Shown here piece by piece: positions 12,298 to 21,964 of a stretch of 64,000 nucleotides of DNA; within the stretch, counting starts at the first letter, position 1, and every line of letters starts with the position of its first letter. Below the pieces are notes generated by a model. It was given only the letters and a program-made list of their open reading frames with translations. It did not search any database and was not told where the DNA came from. Location of the stretch: the NCBI GenBank assembly GCA_030323885.1, contig CM059193.1:79015447-79079446 (forward strand), in the 5' to 3' direction. The stretch comes from Branchipolynoe longqiensis (Eukaryota; Annelida; Polychaeta; Phyllodocida; Polynoidae). Both the position numbers and the translations under genes were made by a program.

Positions 12298-12711
12298 ACA
12301 TTGCCTGGTAAGGAGTGTGTCGGCATGCGGGGCCCAATCTAAGGGAGTGTGCCGGCATACGATGCCTAAAGACGCTACGGTCGGGAGTATCATTAATTGG
12401 ATGCGGTGCCCAATAGTAATCCGGTGAGGAGTATTTTTATATATACGGGGCCCACCTGCCATCAAACCAGTGATGTAGATCAGACTAGATAATGTGACGG
12501 TGCAAATAAGGGAACACACTGCGAGTAGAGACATTACCTGGTAAGGAGTGTGTCGGCATGCGGGGCCCAATCTAAGGGAGACTGCCGGCATACGATGCCT
12601 AAAGCCACTACGGTCGGGAGTATCATTAATTGGATGCGGTGCCCAATAGTAATCCGGTGAGGAGTATTTTTATATATGCGGGGCCCACCGGCCATCAAAC
12701 CAGTAATGTGT
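12298..12711 (+). repeat. 233-bp duplication in LARD interior
   Basis: A 180-bp segment (12298-12478) including GTGTGTCGGCATGCGGGGCC and GGTCGGGAGTATCATTAATT is repeated at 12531-12711 with few substitutions. The spacing of 233 bp means both copies also share part of the linker. Open frames here are shadows. Confidence 0.88.
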
Positions 12712-13035
12712 CCCTCCAGTATTATCCCATTGCTACAAGAAGAAATATATGCGCGTGCGCATATTGGCGAGAAAGTACAACTTTTGCGAATCAGGCTGTG
12801 GGCAAACTGACAAATGCACACATCTACTTATGCTTGCATTTACTTTGGGTACAGTTTCGTCTCGCACGACCGTGCGCGTCGGTACGTGTTTTGGCCTTCA
12901 TTGGGTTTGACCCGACAAACATTAAATGTCGCCCTTATTTGATCTCCCTCAGAGGCGAAAATTGTACTTAAATTACCTAATGGAGCACTTCCCTAAAAAA
13001 AAAAAAAAACAATGGTCTGGTGCGCCCTTCGGTGG

Positions 13036-13205
13036 CGCCGTAAATTGTTTTTGTGTCACCCAAAAGCGGAGTTCCTTCAGGGATTTCCGGCTTTGGTTGA
13101 AGTGTAAATTACCAATGGTTGAGTTTGCGCTTGAATAGCACCGTAGATTGTTTTTGTGTGAACCAAAAGCGGACTTCCTTCGGGAATTTCCGGCTTTGGT
13201 TACAA
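13036..13205 (+). repeat. About 105-bp duplication in LARD interior
   Basis: GCCGTAAATTGTTTTTGTGT...AAAAGCGGAGTTCCTTC...ATTTCCGGCTTTGGTT recurs as CACCGTAGATTGTTTTTGTGTG with the same following words about 100 bp later. A 15-A run lies just upstream at 12994. Confidence 0.8.
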
Positions 13206-13989
13206 TGTAGTCATTGTATAGTAGTCATTGTCTAGTAGTCAAGGTGCAAAATTTTAGAGAAAAAGGGGACCCTGTCATTGGAGCTGTATACATTTAGGGT
13301 AACGTCGTCTGTAGCGAATTCCAAATACCCTTCACTTTTAGCGTACGGTGTGATACGGACTTAACATAGGGATATTACTATGGTAACGCCGGCCAGAGTA
13401 CTTTTGAGGCTGTAATGAGTTTACGGTATAGGCTACTGGTAGAGGAGAAATATTGAGCTAGCTTTCATCGCGGGAACTGGGCTAGGGAATTTTCTTCTAG
13501 AGGTTAATAGTACATGTGTGGTCACAAGTGTCAAAATGGTGGAGTGTGTGATAAAGGGTTGTGATATTGGATGGTGTGCAATTGTACAAATGACGAGTGA
13601 CTAGTGGAGTTTCTTTCATTGCCAGACTGACTGGCAGGGTATTCAGCTATGACAGGGTCAGTATTTTTAGTTGGGCCGGTACCAGAATTGAAGGTCGATT
13701 CTGGTAGTTTCAATTTGATCAAGTAATGATTCAAAACTGTTTTTGAAGGAATTTAAGTACAAACATATTTCTTGTGAAATACTGAAATTGTTGACCAGAG
13801 AGCTGGCTTGTCTCAAATCGAAAAATTACACAACGAGAAGGAAGTATGCGGTGCCTCGCATTCCACGCCATATGGTCGTGGATCAAGCGGGGTCGCGATT
13901 ACGCTTATTATTTGTTGCTACAGCCGCGAACCCTGGTAGTCTCTCCCACTTTTCCTTTCTTAGACGAACATCAGTTCCTGTTGTTCGTC
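13206..13989 (+). other. LARD interior, 3' part
   Basis: No supported gene. An 86-codon open frame at 13743-14003 runs into the LTR and matches nothing I know. No integrase or protease signature. Confidence 0.5.
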
Positions 13990-13998
13990 TGGGGAGGC
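13990..13998 (+). promoter_or_regulatory. Polypurine tract candidate
   Basis: TGGGGAGGC ends three bases before the 3' LTR (14001), the position expected for the purine primer of plus-strand synthesis. It is short and G-rich, so the call rests mainly on position. Confidence 0.6.
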
Positions 13999-14000
13999 TG

Positions 14001-14699
14001 TGAAGTGGGCGAGACTGCTCGACCTCATTTTGCGCAGGCGCGCATTTTGCGCGGGCGCGCATTTTGCACAGGCGCGCATTTTGCACAGGCGCGCATTTTG
14101 CGAGGCAGGGTTCCCTGCTGTAAAGCGTTGCTTGGATACGTCAATTGTGACTATCCTAGCAACGATAGAAGGTCGGGCGTTCGGACCCAGACCCATCAGA
14201 CGTGTTTTTGCACGCTCCGATGTTTTAGCCGATATTTAGGCTTTTATTGTCGAAATTCCAAACTTATTTAACTTAATTATATGGGAGGGGATTTGGCTTA
14301 TAACATACATTCCACTGTTGAACTATATTTATCTAAGAACATAGGTTTTATTGATCAATTCATTCTGTTAGTAAGAGGTAAGAATAAAATGGTGAGCTCC
14401 TAAGAAGTGACATGAACGTTCCTTGCATTCTTTACTGTCCTCCAGACTTATATTATTAACCGCTATGGTCAACTTCAGATTCCTATTTGGATTGCTCTAT
14501 AATCTTATTTAATTAAGGGCCTTCTGCTCATGGTCTGTCAGGAGTCGAACTCTCCACCTCGGACATTGCTAGTCAAGGGTCAGGCTGGCAGGATGACAGA
14601 CAACCGGCGGCAGGAGGCACAAGACATTCACATGGAAACACTTATTTATATTAACACGTAGGGTCGCCATAAGCGGGGGTGGAATAGCCCGACGGTTAA
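14001..14699 (+). repeat. 3' LTR of the LARD-like element
   Basis: Same start and end as the 5' LTR but with five copies of the 17-bp CATTTTGCGC subrepeat instead of three. AATAAA lies at 14383-14388. By hand alignment about 26 substitutions separate the LTRs outside the subrepeat. Confidence 0.88.
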
Positions 14700-15008
14700 A
14701 CTTGTTACTTCCTAGCCTGGATATCCGAACCCATGAGTTCGTGGGTTCGAAACCTGGTCGAGTCAAAGCAATGAATTTATACTTGTTACTTACTAGCCTC
14801 GCGCTCGGCATTAATAATATGGTATGGACTGGTTAGCTCGGTATCAGGATAATGTGACTGAGTGGAATATTGGGTCATGGTGCTGGCGGCCTGGTCTCCC
14901 AGTGGGGCAGTACTATAAACTTGCCATGAGTGCGCACTGTCACAACTCGGCACCTGGCTTTATATTATATGATCGTAGATGTTTCTAGGACGCAAAACCC
15001 CAACAAAG
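14700..15008 (+). mobile_element. SINE-A body, right half of the interrupted copy
   Basis: Starts ACTTGTTACTTCCTAGCC, the direct continuation of the SINE broken at 4442. Shortly after, a rearranged second head fragment (GTTCGAAACCTGGTCGAGTC, then ATACTTGTTACTTACTAGCC) appears, so the copy was already partly duplicated. It ends near a CCCCAACAAAGAA tail. Confidence 0.8.
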
Positions 15009-15294
15009 AAGCATTTTATTCCTACCAGAAGTGTGTTACAGAAACGTACCCCACCAGCACTCAGGGTCCCGGTTTTTTTCCAGCATGACGTCACCAGTAT
15101 TACCGCCAGCCTAATTAGTGGGGTATTTATATATGCACATCTCATTTGCATACTGTCACCGGCCGCGTCCGGTCTGCCCGGATTTAGTTAAGAAATATTG
15201 CATTATTGGCCGACAATATGGCGTTAATCAATCGTATTATAAGAATGCGGACAGCTCGAATTTGAGCTATAGCATAATGGCTACTCCTATTACA

Positions 15295-15633
15295 AAATTG
15301 CATAGTCCGATGGATTTGAGTTCCTGACATTTTCTGAGATAAATACATTAGGTTGATCATTATAATGTACCTTACTTTAGCTTGAAGAAACTTTTATTTT
15401 AAGTGGCTAATGTTGGGATATTTGAAGTGAAACCATGCAAAATTAATGGTGGCACACATGCCGAAACTCTGAGTGACACCATAGCCTTCTGCAGTAACAA
15501 GTTATATTAAATTGACTTAGTGTTGCCTTCTATATGGCGACAAATCCTTAATAAGCTATATATGTATAATAAAATCTAGATAATTGTTTTACTTTTGACA
15601 TTTTGATATTTCATTGGACTATGCACCCTTTAA
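15295..15633 (+). mobile_element. MITE-E, full length
   Basis: Ends AAATTGCATAGTCCGATG and ATTGGACTATGCACCCTTTAA are inverted repeats. The interior follows the family order (GATAAATACATTAGG, TTGAAG...TTTATTTTAAGTGGC, TTCTGCAGTAACA). Non-coding. Confidence 0.88.
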
Positions 15634-15742
15634 GAGATTTCTTTTCCTAACAGCGAATTAGTGGAGGATCATAGACTTTGGTTACCCGTTATTTTGAGCA
15701 TAGCACTCACTATTATCTAGGACCAGCAAACTGTAACTACCC

Positions 15743-15801
15743 CGTCCTGATATGACCCTAGATGTTGCTAGGACGTAAAACAACGACAAACAAACAAACA
15801 A
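15743..15801 (+). mobile_element. SINE-A tail fragment
   Basis: CGTCCTGATATGACCCTAGA through GTAAAACAACGACAAACAAA matches the family 3' end with an AAAC-type tail. Confidence 0.8.
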
Positions 15802-15904
15802 CTGTAACTACAACGACTGATTACTGACTACCCAATGTTCAATTGGAAGATGTAGGACCGAACTGAGCTATAAAGTGAGCTATAAAGTGTCATGGTTCAC
15901 ACAA

Positions 15905-16080
15905 TTTTTGTTGTTGTTGGTACATTAGTTGTTTAAGCATGGGAAATTTCAGTCGCAGACAACTGGTCTTCCTCATTCCACTGATCCTTGCCCTATCCTA
16001 ATAATACCGAGCGCCTGGCTATGAAGCGACAAGTATCAATTTTTAAGTCATTGGTTTGACTCAACCAGGATTCGAACCCA
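15905..16080 (-). mobile_element. SINE-B, 5' part truncated
   Basis: Starts at its tail (TTGGTACATTAGTTG) and runs to the head (TGGTTTGACTCAACCAGG). It lies head to head with the next copy, forming an inverted pair about 60 bp apart. Confidence 0.8.
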
Positions 16081-16138
16081 CAATGTCATGCTTCCATCTC
16101 ATTACGTAACTTCACAGTAGCAACAATTATCAATGTTG

Positions 16139-16358
16139 TCAGACGCGATGGCCGAATGAGCTGAGTGTCCGCCTCCTGTTCTGGTAGGTCCTGGGATTCA
16201 GACTCACAGGTTGGAACCCTGGTTGAGTCAAACCAATGACTTACAAATTGATACATGTCGCTACCTAGCCTTTCACTCGGCATTACTAAGAAGCAGTGGA
16301 ATGAGGAAGACCAATTGTCTGTGATTGAACCGTGCTTAATCAACTAATGTACCCAAAA
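16139..16358 (+). mobile_element. SINE-B, full length
   Basis: Head CAGACGCGATGGCCGAATGA (A-box-like), GAGTCAAACCAATGAC, body ending GCAGTGGAATGAGGAAGACC, and the tail AATGTACCCAAAAAAAAC. About 220 bp. It shares its head with SINE-A but lacks the SINE-A central body. A degraded head fragment on minus follows at 16369-16450. Confidence 0.85.
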
Positions 16359-16450
16359 AAAACAGCAAAATCTCTTCAGTTTGACTCGGAAGGGGATTGA
16401 TCCCACACCTGCGCACATTGTAATAAGCGGGTGCTCTATGTAGCCGTCAT

Positions 16451-16749
16451 CGGGAAGGAAGGGACGGAGGGAGGGTGGGGGGAGGGAGGGAAGGAGTTAA
16501 ACATCGATCACCAAGTGTACGGCGTCAGTAGGCCCATGTGCGTGCCACCCAATCCAATTCCGGTTTGCTCCATCCCAGGATGTGTATCACGTGACCCGTC
16601 CCCAGCGTTCGCAACCCGGCACCAGCTAATCAGCTCTGCTCAGCGCGCCGTGACGTCACGGCGCGGCTGCGCGGAGAGAATGCGCCACGAGGCCTCCTGT
16701 AACGACTTAAGCCCTGGCGCGCAAATACTTAGCCGGCCTGTCAAGCTCA
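16451..16749. promoter_or_regulatory. CpG-rich block with CRE palindrome and E-box
   Basis: GC-rich and CpG-dense compared with its surroundings. It contains TGACGTCA (16651-16658) at the centre of a perfect 22-bp palindrome (16644-16665) and CACGTG (16589-16594). These fit an ATF/CREB site and an E-box, so promoter or enhancer function is possible, but no gene is seen next to it. A 150-codon open frame (16431-16883) crosses into MITE-J and shows no recognisable domain. Confidence 0.4.
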
Positions 16750-17570
16750 GGGCCCGTATGGATGGAGCGGTGCTAGCGGCGTGTGGTGTTATCCCTCTAA
16801 CTCCGGGTACCTATCTCCGGTTATCTGCGGCATTGAGAACTATGTCACGCCGTATGCATGGGCGCTTATATGGTGAGTGTTAGCTAAACGTGAATTAATT
16901 TATTCATGATGGAAATTTCTCTGATCCTGTTGCCTGCGAGCACATGGTTGGGCCTAATATATTACCCACCGGGAACCAGCGCGCTTGTTACTGAGGCGGC
17001 GGCGGCGATTTGTTTACTTTACATTCGTCGATTTGACAATATTAATATCAGCGCCAATGCGAATTTAGGGTTAAATTGATAAGATTTCACTTATTGCGTA
17101 TGTAATTCTGTTAAATATGACAGCATTTAATCAATTTGGGCGTAAGAAATTCCCGCCGATTCGGCGGCGGCCATTTTTACTTAACGTCGACAGTATGGAT
17201 ATCGACGTCGCTGCGGCGGTGGCGATTTGTTTACTTTACATTCGTCGATTCGAAAATATTAATATTGCCGCTGCTACGGCAGTAGCGTTAATATCGCTTC
17301 GCATTTAGGTTAAACTGATAAGATTTCACTTATTGCGTATGTAATTATGTTAAATATGATAGCATTGAGTAGATTTGGGTTCCATCCTGACACTAACCTA
17401 ACACTAACTCCGCCTGTAAACCTGCTATGGGCAGGTGTTAGATTCTCTGACTTTTGCCCCGCGGAGTTTGTCTAACACCGCTCCATGCATAGCAACTTTT
17501 CTGCGCTAAACCAGAAATCCCGCCATAAACGCGTTTTGGGTCGCTAGCACCGCTCCATGCATACGGGCCC
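16750..17570. mobile_element. MITE-J, long copy
   Basis: Bounded by inverted repeats of about 30 bp beginning GGGCCCGTATGGATGGAGCG and, on the other strand, GGGCCCGTATGCATGGAGCG. A second family member is at 35360-35488. No clear target duplication (left flank TCA, right flank TGG). No transposase. Confidence 0.75.
16997..17380. repeat. 217-bp duplication inside MITE-J
   Basis: GGCGATTTGTTTACTTTACA through TAAGATTTCACTTATTGCGT occurs at 17004 and again at 17221, with GGCGG-rich leaders. Flanking TTAAATATGA-CAGCATT/TAGCATT is also shared. Confidence 0.85.
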
Positions 17571-17619
17571 TGGTGACTTTGCCACACTCGACACCTTTAC
17601 CGGATGTGCCTGTATAGTG

Positions 17620-17938
17620 GTAGTTTGTTTGTTGTTTTATGTCCTAGCAACCTAAGGTCGTATCAGGATGGGTCCCAACTTGTGACAGTGTGCAACTTTA
17701 TAGTGCTGCCCCACTGGGAGCCAAGGGCACTGGAACCATGACCTGATATCCCGCACAGTTACATTATCCTAATACTAATGCTAGTGCTAACGAGTCCTTG
17801 TCCTATCCTATTAATGCTGAGCGCCAGGCTAGGTAGCGATGAGTATCAATTTTGTAAGCCATTCGTTTGACTCGGCTGAGATTCGAACTCCCGACCTTCC
17901 GCACGGGAAACCTGCTCCAATTCGGCCACCGCCTCCGG
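17620..17938 (-). mobile_element. SINE-A, full length
   Basis: Tail read as TTTGTTTGTTGTTTTATGTC at left; tRNA-like head at right (GAGATTCGAACTCCCGACC, TTCGGCCACC). Confidence 0.85.
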
Positions 17939-18184
17939 TATATATAGTGGTAGGAGTACACTTCACCGCTCTCCTATCGCATACACTCCCAGGGGCTGAC
18001 TAAGTGTAGTCTTTGACTTGGGGGGGGTGGTTTGTAACCTTATGACGGTTACTGGTTGCAGAACTGCAACATTTATAGAGAGCCTCCGATAAATCGGCCC
18101 AATCTTTGGGTGAAGATTCTTAAAAGTTGCATAGTCCGATGTGTTCGAGTTTCTGCCAATTTCTGAGATGGATACATTAGATGT

Positions 18185-19100
18185 TTAACCGTTCCGCACC
18201 CATTCACGTGCCTAAATTAATGTTTCCATAATAAATACTGTGTGAATTTCCTGGGCCTGCCACAGGCCGCCGCCTCTCGTCCCGCCGCCGGTTGACCGCC
18301 TTCATGCTATGTAACCCGGGCTAAGGGCGGAGAGCCAGAGTGCCATAGAGATACGGAGTTACCCTTTTCCCGCATTTAATAGACGTATATTAATTATTCC
18401 CTCCCCGTCATGTAGCCTGTTATGTAATACTTTAAGTAATCCAGAACAAAGCAGACACTCCACTTGTGTCGCCACTGTCACTTATAAACAGCCTAGATAG
18501 CATTTGCTCAGTTAGGCGTTATTAGTATAATTCATGCTTTTATTAAGATGGTGGTTACCATGTCCCCGGAGCGGGGGTGATCGGCTTCATACAGCCTGCT
18601 GGGCAGAAGGCCCTTAATTATATAGAGAATAATCGAATATCAATATCAAGTTGACCATAGTGGTTAATATACTTAGGGACTGGAGAATAGTAAAGAATGC
18701 AAGGAGCATTCCAATCACTTTGTACAGCTCACAACTTTATTTCTGTCCCTACTGGTACAATCTAAGTTCTTCAATAATGATCAACATGAATAAATACATC
18801 CTCTCCCATTTCGTTAAGTTAAAACAGTTTGGAATTCTGACAATTAAAGCCTAAATCTTGTCTAAAACATCAGAGTGTGTAGAAACATGTCCGATGGGTC
18901 TGATCCCGAGCGCTCGACCCCCTACATTGCTAGGTGAATCGCCACCTGCGTCTCCCAGCATCAAGTTACAGCAGTCAACCTGGCCCCGCATTTGATGGCC
19001 AATGCGGGTCGGTCTTGGCGAGCTGCCCGCATTTCCAAATGCGGGTTGCTCGGCCCAAACCCACAATGGCCACAGCTCGAGTATAGTCTCGCCCACTTCA
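18185..19100 (-). mobile_element. Solo LTR of the LARD family
   Basis: Read on minus it begins TGAAGTGGGCGAGACT and ends CGGTTAA, with GATGTTTTAGAC.AGATTTAGG, TTGCATTCTTTACTATTCTC and AATTAAGGGCCTTCTGCCC in family order. At 916 bp it is about 220-250 bp longer than the LARD LTRs, with an extra block near its 3' part. A clean 5-bp duplication is not seen (left GATGT, right CATTA). Confidence 0.83.
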
Positions 19101-19132
19101 CATTAATCATTATAATCTAATATTCTTTAGGG

Positions 19133-19427
19133 TTTTTTCTTGAAGATTTATACTGCCTATCATGGATAAATCTGAATAGCTCGTTTTCACCCTTAGACAG
19201 TTTGTTGATAGAAAGCCCGAGCCTACACTTTTACCGACCCAAGGGATTTTTAACCTCCCACACTGAGATAGACATGGTATGAGAGCAACTGGCCTTTGAT
19301 CACACTGTGGTGGAAATCCAAAGTTGCAGAGGTGGGGGCAGAGGGAATTGAACCACCAACCTTCAGATTAGGAGTCCTACCTGGAAAAAAAAGCAGACAC
19401 TCTAACCACTCCGCCACAGAGAACACC
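19133..19427 (-). mobile_element. SINE-C, full length
   Basis: At right, on minus, the head GGCGGAGTGGTTAGAGTGTC (A box) and GGTTCAATTCCC (B box) are followed by the body GGTCGGTAAAAGTGTAGGCT. The tail is at left (CTTGAAGATTTATACTGCC). Confidence 0.88.
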
Positions 19428-19956
19428 AGTCTGATATTACTTATTTTAAATGGCTAACTTTGGAAATATTTCATGTGAAAACATGCCGAATTAATTTTGG
19501 CAATCTCGTCTAAACTCTGACACCACATGGTTCATTAGCAAGAGCTTCTTTTAAACAGATTTATTACATCTATATTTGCAGCAACAATTTCTTAATAAGT
19601 ACACCTGGATCTAAGTTGAATATGTAGAGAAAAGAAATCTAGAAAGAGCTTTGGTTTTGAAATGTTGCTATTGTTATCGGACTATGCAACTTTAACTACA
19701 TACGATGAATGGACCTTCTCTAACTGGACTCTATTAAACTAATATCATATCAATATCGGAGTCAATGACGCTAATAACTTCCACCACTGAGAAGGTGCAT
19801 TTTGTCAGTCAGCGAGTTCTATCAGACCCGGAGCGTACATACAACCAGCCTGCCCAGAGCTGTGAAATAGCGTGGGAAAGTGATTTGGGCTCGTGTTCCT
19901 GCTCAGAGGGTCCTACAGTGGGTGATAGTTGACTCAGCATGTCTACGAGATTCTAA

Positions 19957-20048
19957 AGGTGGTGGTGGTGGTGGTGATGGTGGTGATGGTGGTGGTGATG
20001 GAGGTGATGGAGGTGGTGGCGGTGGTGGTGGTGGTGGTGGTGGTGGAA
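19957..20048. repeat. GGT/GAT trinucleotide array
   Basis: Runs of GGTGGTGGT with GATGGTGGTGAT interruptions. The glycine- or valine-rich frames here are artefacts. Confidence 0.95.
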
Positions 20049-20136
20049 AAGTTGTTGGAGGCAGTAGTAATAGTGGTTGTGGGATTGGTGGAGTGGCATG
20101 CGGGTAATGCAGTACCTCGGATACCTTAGGTGCTAA

Positions 20137-20521
20137 AATACCTCAGGGAGTTTGACGCCCCTGCCTTGCAAAGTTCTAAACCACTGCCTTGTGGTACAAG
20201 TTCTGGTTCTTGATAGAATCAAAGGCTAAGGGAGCAAACCCTAACAGAAAACCATGTTATCGTGGCAGCATTAAGGGTGGATCTCCCAACATCTCCCGAC
20301 CAGCCACTGCAGGGACAAATAGTTTGCACCTGTCTTGACATGTTCTTGCCGGTGTGAGACCTCTATTTGCTACCTGAGAGAGTGCCGCTAGTAACTTGCA
20401 AAAGCCAGCAGCACTTCAACACTTTGCAAGCAGCTTTTATGAAATGTACAACCGCACAAAGCGGCGGTTAAGTAATGAAAGCCGTCTTTGTCGCATTGCG
20501 ACTGACAGCATGATGATGATG
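20137..20521. repeat. Unclassified dispersed repeat I, copy 1
   Basis: GGGAGTTTGACGCCCCTGCC through CACTGCAGGGACAAATAGTT and AACTTGCAAAAGCCAGCAGC to TTGCGACTGACAGCATGATG. The same order is found at 31825-32272. It ends in a short ATG repeat, as a retroelement tail might. I cannot assign it to a family. Confidence 0.75.
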
Positions 20522-20690
20522 ATGGAGTTGGTAGCGGTGGCGGGGTTGGTGGTGGTGGTGGGCGGGGTTGGTGGTGGTGTTGGTGGTGGGGGCGGTAGCG
20601 GTGGTGGTGGCGGTGGCGGTGGCGGTGGCGGTGGCGGTGGCGGGGATGTTGGTGGTGGTGGGCGGGTTGGTGGTGGTGAGGAAATGTCTC
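20508..20690. repeat. GGT/GGC trinucleotide array
   Basis: GTGGTGGTGG and GGCGGTGGCGGT runs, abutting the ATG-rich end of repeat I. Confidence 0.95.
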
Positions 20691-20854
20691 TTTAATCAAA
20701 CGCCAATGGCCTTCATGATGCTGTGTGGTTCTGGGCAAGCTATGTTTGGCCAATACGGCAGCTGACATAAATACACAATATAGTTATAACTTGCACCTCT
20801 TCTGCTCCACATAAATATTTTCTAAGCTAAGTAAAAATGTTGCCTGCTTTGAAT

Positions 20855-21505
20855 AAAGAAATGTTGTCTGCTGTGCATAAATATCGTCTGTTCTGAATGA
20901 ATATCGTCTTTCTGAATGAACATTGTCTGTTCTGAATGAATATCGTCTGTCTGAATGAATATTGTCTGTTCTGAATGAACATAGTCTGTTCTGAATGAAT
21001 ATCGCCGGTCTGAATGAATATCGTCTGTTCTGAATGAATATCGTCTTTCCAAGATAAATATTGCCTGCTCTGGGTAAATGGCATCTGCTGTGAATGAATA
21101 TCGTCTGTTCTACGTGAATATGGTTTGTTCTGAATAAATGTCGTTTGCTGTGAATAAATGTTGTATGCTCTGAGCAAATGCCGTCTGCTCTGAGTTAATG
21201 CTGCCTGCTGTGCATAACTACCATCTGTTCTGAATAAATACCGTTTGGTCTGAGTAAATGCCATCGGCCCTGGTAAATGTCGTCCGGTCTCAATAGATGC
21301 TGTCTGCTTTGCATCAATGTCGTCTGCTTCTGAATGAATATCGTCTACTGTGAGTAAATAGCATTTGGTCTGAGTAAATGTCATTTACTGTGAAATAATG
21401 TCATCGGTTGTGAATAAATATTATCTGTTCAAGTAAATGTCGTCTGCCTTGGGTAAATAATGTCTTCTCTGAATGAATGTCGTCGGCTCTGAGTAAATAT
21501 ATGAC
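20855..21505. repeat. 20-bp minisatellite
   Basis: About 32 variants of CTGTTCTGAATGAATATCGT with frequent CTGCTGTGAATAAATGTCGT forms. The 185-codon minus frame (20827-21384) only reflects the array. Confidence 0.93.
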
Positions 21506-21515
21506 ATCGTCTGTA

Positions 21516-21575
21516 AAACCGTCCTGATATGACCTTAGATGTTGTCAAGAGGTAAAACTCCAACAACAAACAGCA
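21516..21575 (+). mobile_element. SINE-A tail fragment
   Basis: CCGTCCTGATATGACCTTAG to ACTCCAACAACAAAC, joined directly to the 20-bp array. Confidence 0.8.
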
Positions 21576-21814
21576 ATCGTCTATAAAAAGAAAATAATCA
21601 AACGTACTAAATTTCATAATTTCATTAATTTGGGAAATGTCAATCAATTTGCCTTTAAAAGAAATGCATTAAATGTGTCACGTGACTGGAATAAAGCACA
21701 TGTTCTCCTTGTTATGACTCTCTAAGAAAGGTGTGCGCTGTCTGTAAACATTCAACCATGTCCAGTAGAGAGTGACCAATAGGCCAAATTAGTTTTAAGT
21801 CGGTGATCATCCTT

Positions 21815-21964
21815 TTGATCACACGAAATATCTCAAAAGTTAGCCATTTCAAATCAAATTTAGGCCTACTTCAAACTGAAGTAAGGTAGATCACAACTAT
21901 CAACCTAATATATTTATTTCACAAAATGACAGAAATTCAAAACTAGCAGACAATGCAACTTAAA
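21815..21964 (-). mobile_element. MITE-E, truncated
   Basis: Contains CTCAAAAGTTAGCCATTTCA, ACTTCAAACTGAAGTAAGGT and the terminal end AGACAATGCAACTTAA on the right. The distal half is missing. Confidence 0.8.

Larger units (their letters stand above)
4443..14699 (+). mobile_element. Large non-autonomous LTR retrotransposon (LARD-like), 10.26 kb
   Basis: Two LTRs (4443-5107 and 14001-14699) flank an 8.9-kb interior. The 5' LTR is followed by a primer-binding site matching tRNA-His, and the 3' LTR is preceded by a G-rich purine tract. ACTTG flanks both sides (4438-4442, 14700-14704), and removing the element restores a continuous SINE-A body, so both ends are real. The interior shows no gag, protease, reverse transcriptase or integrase frame (longest open frame about 140 codons, none recognisable), so mobilisation must have relied on enzymes from elsewhere. 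LTR start TG is normal, but the end GGTTAA departs from the usual CA. LTR differences (about 26 hand-counted substitutions in 600 aligned bases) mean it is not recent. Superfamily (Gypsy or BEL) is not decidable from this sequence. Confidence 0.88.
18121..19695 (+). mobile_element. MITE-E interrupted by a solo LTR and a SINE-C
   Basis: The left end AAAGTTGCATAGTCCGATG is at 18123 and the right end TCGGACTATGCAACTTTAA ends at 19695. Between them lie 18121-18184, 19101-19132 and 19428-19695 of MITE-E, separated by a solo LTR and a SINE-C. The order shows MITE-E is older than both insertions. Confidence 0.85.

Noticed and set aside
4443..14699. Two unrelated solo LTRs instead of one element
   Set aside because: The shared ACTTG flank, the primer site after the left LTR, the purine tract before the right LTR and SINE continuity all support a single insertion.
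16431..16883. 150-codon plus frame in GC-rich DNA
   Set aside because: Long frames are expected by chance in GC-rich sequence. It crosses the boundary of an inverted-repeat element and shows no recognisable motif.
20827..21384. 185-codon minus frame with FIQ/HSEQT repeats
   Set aside because: It follows the 20-bp minisatellite through all phases; no independent coding evidence.
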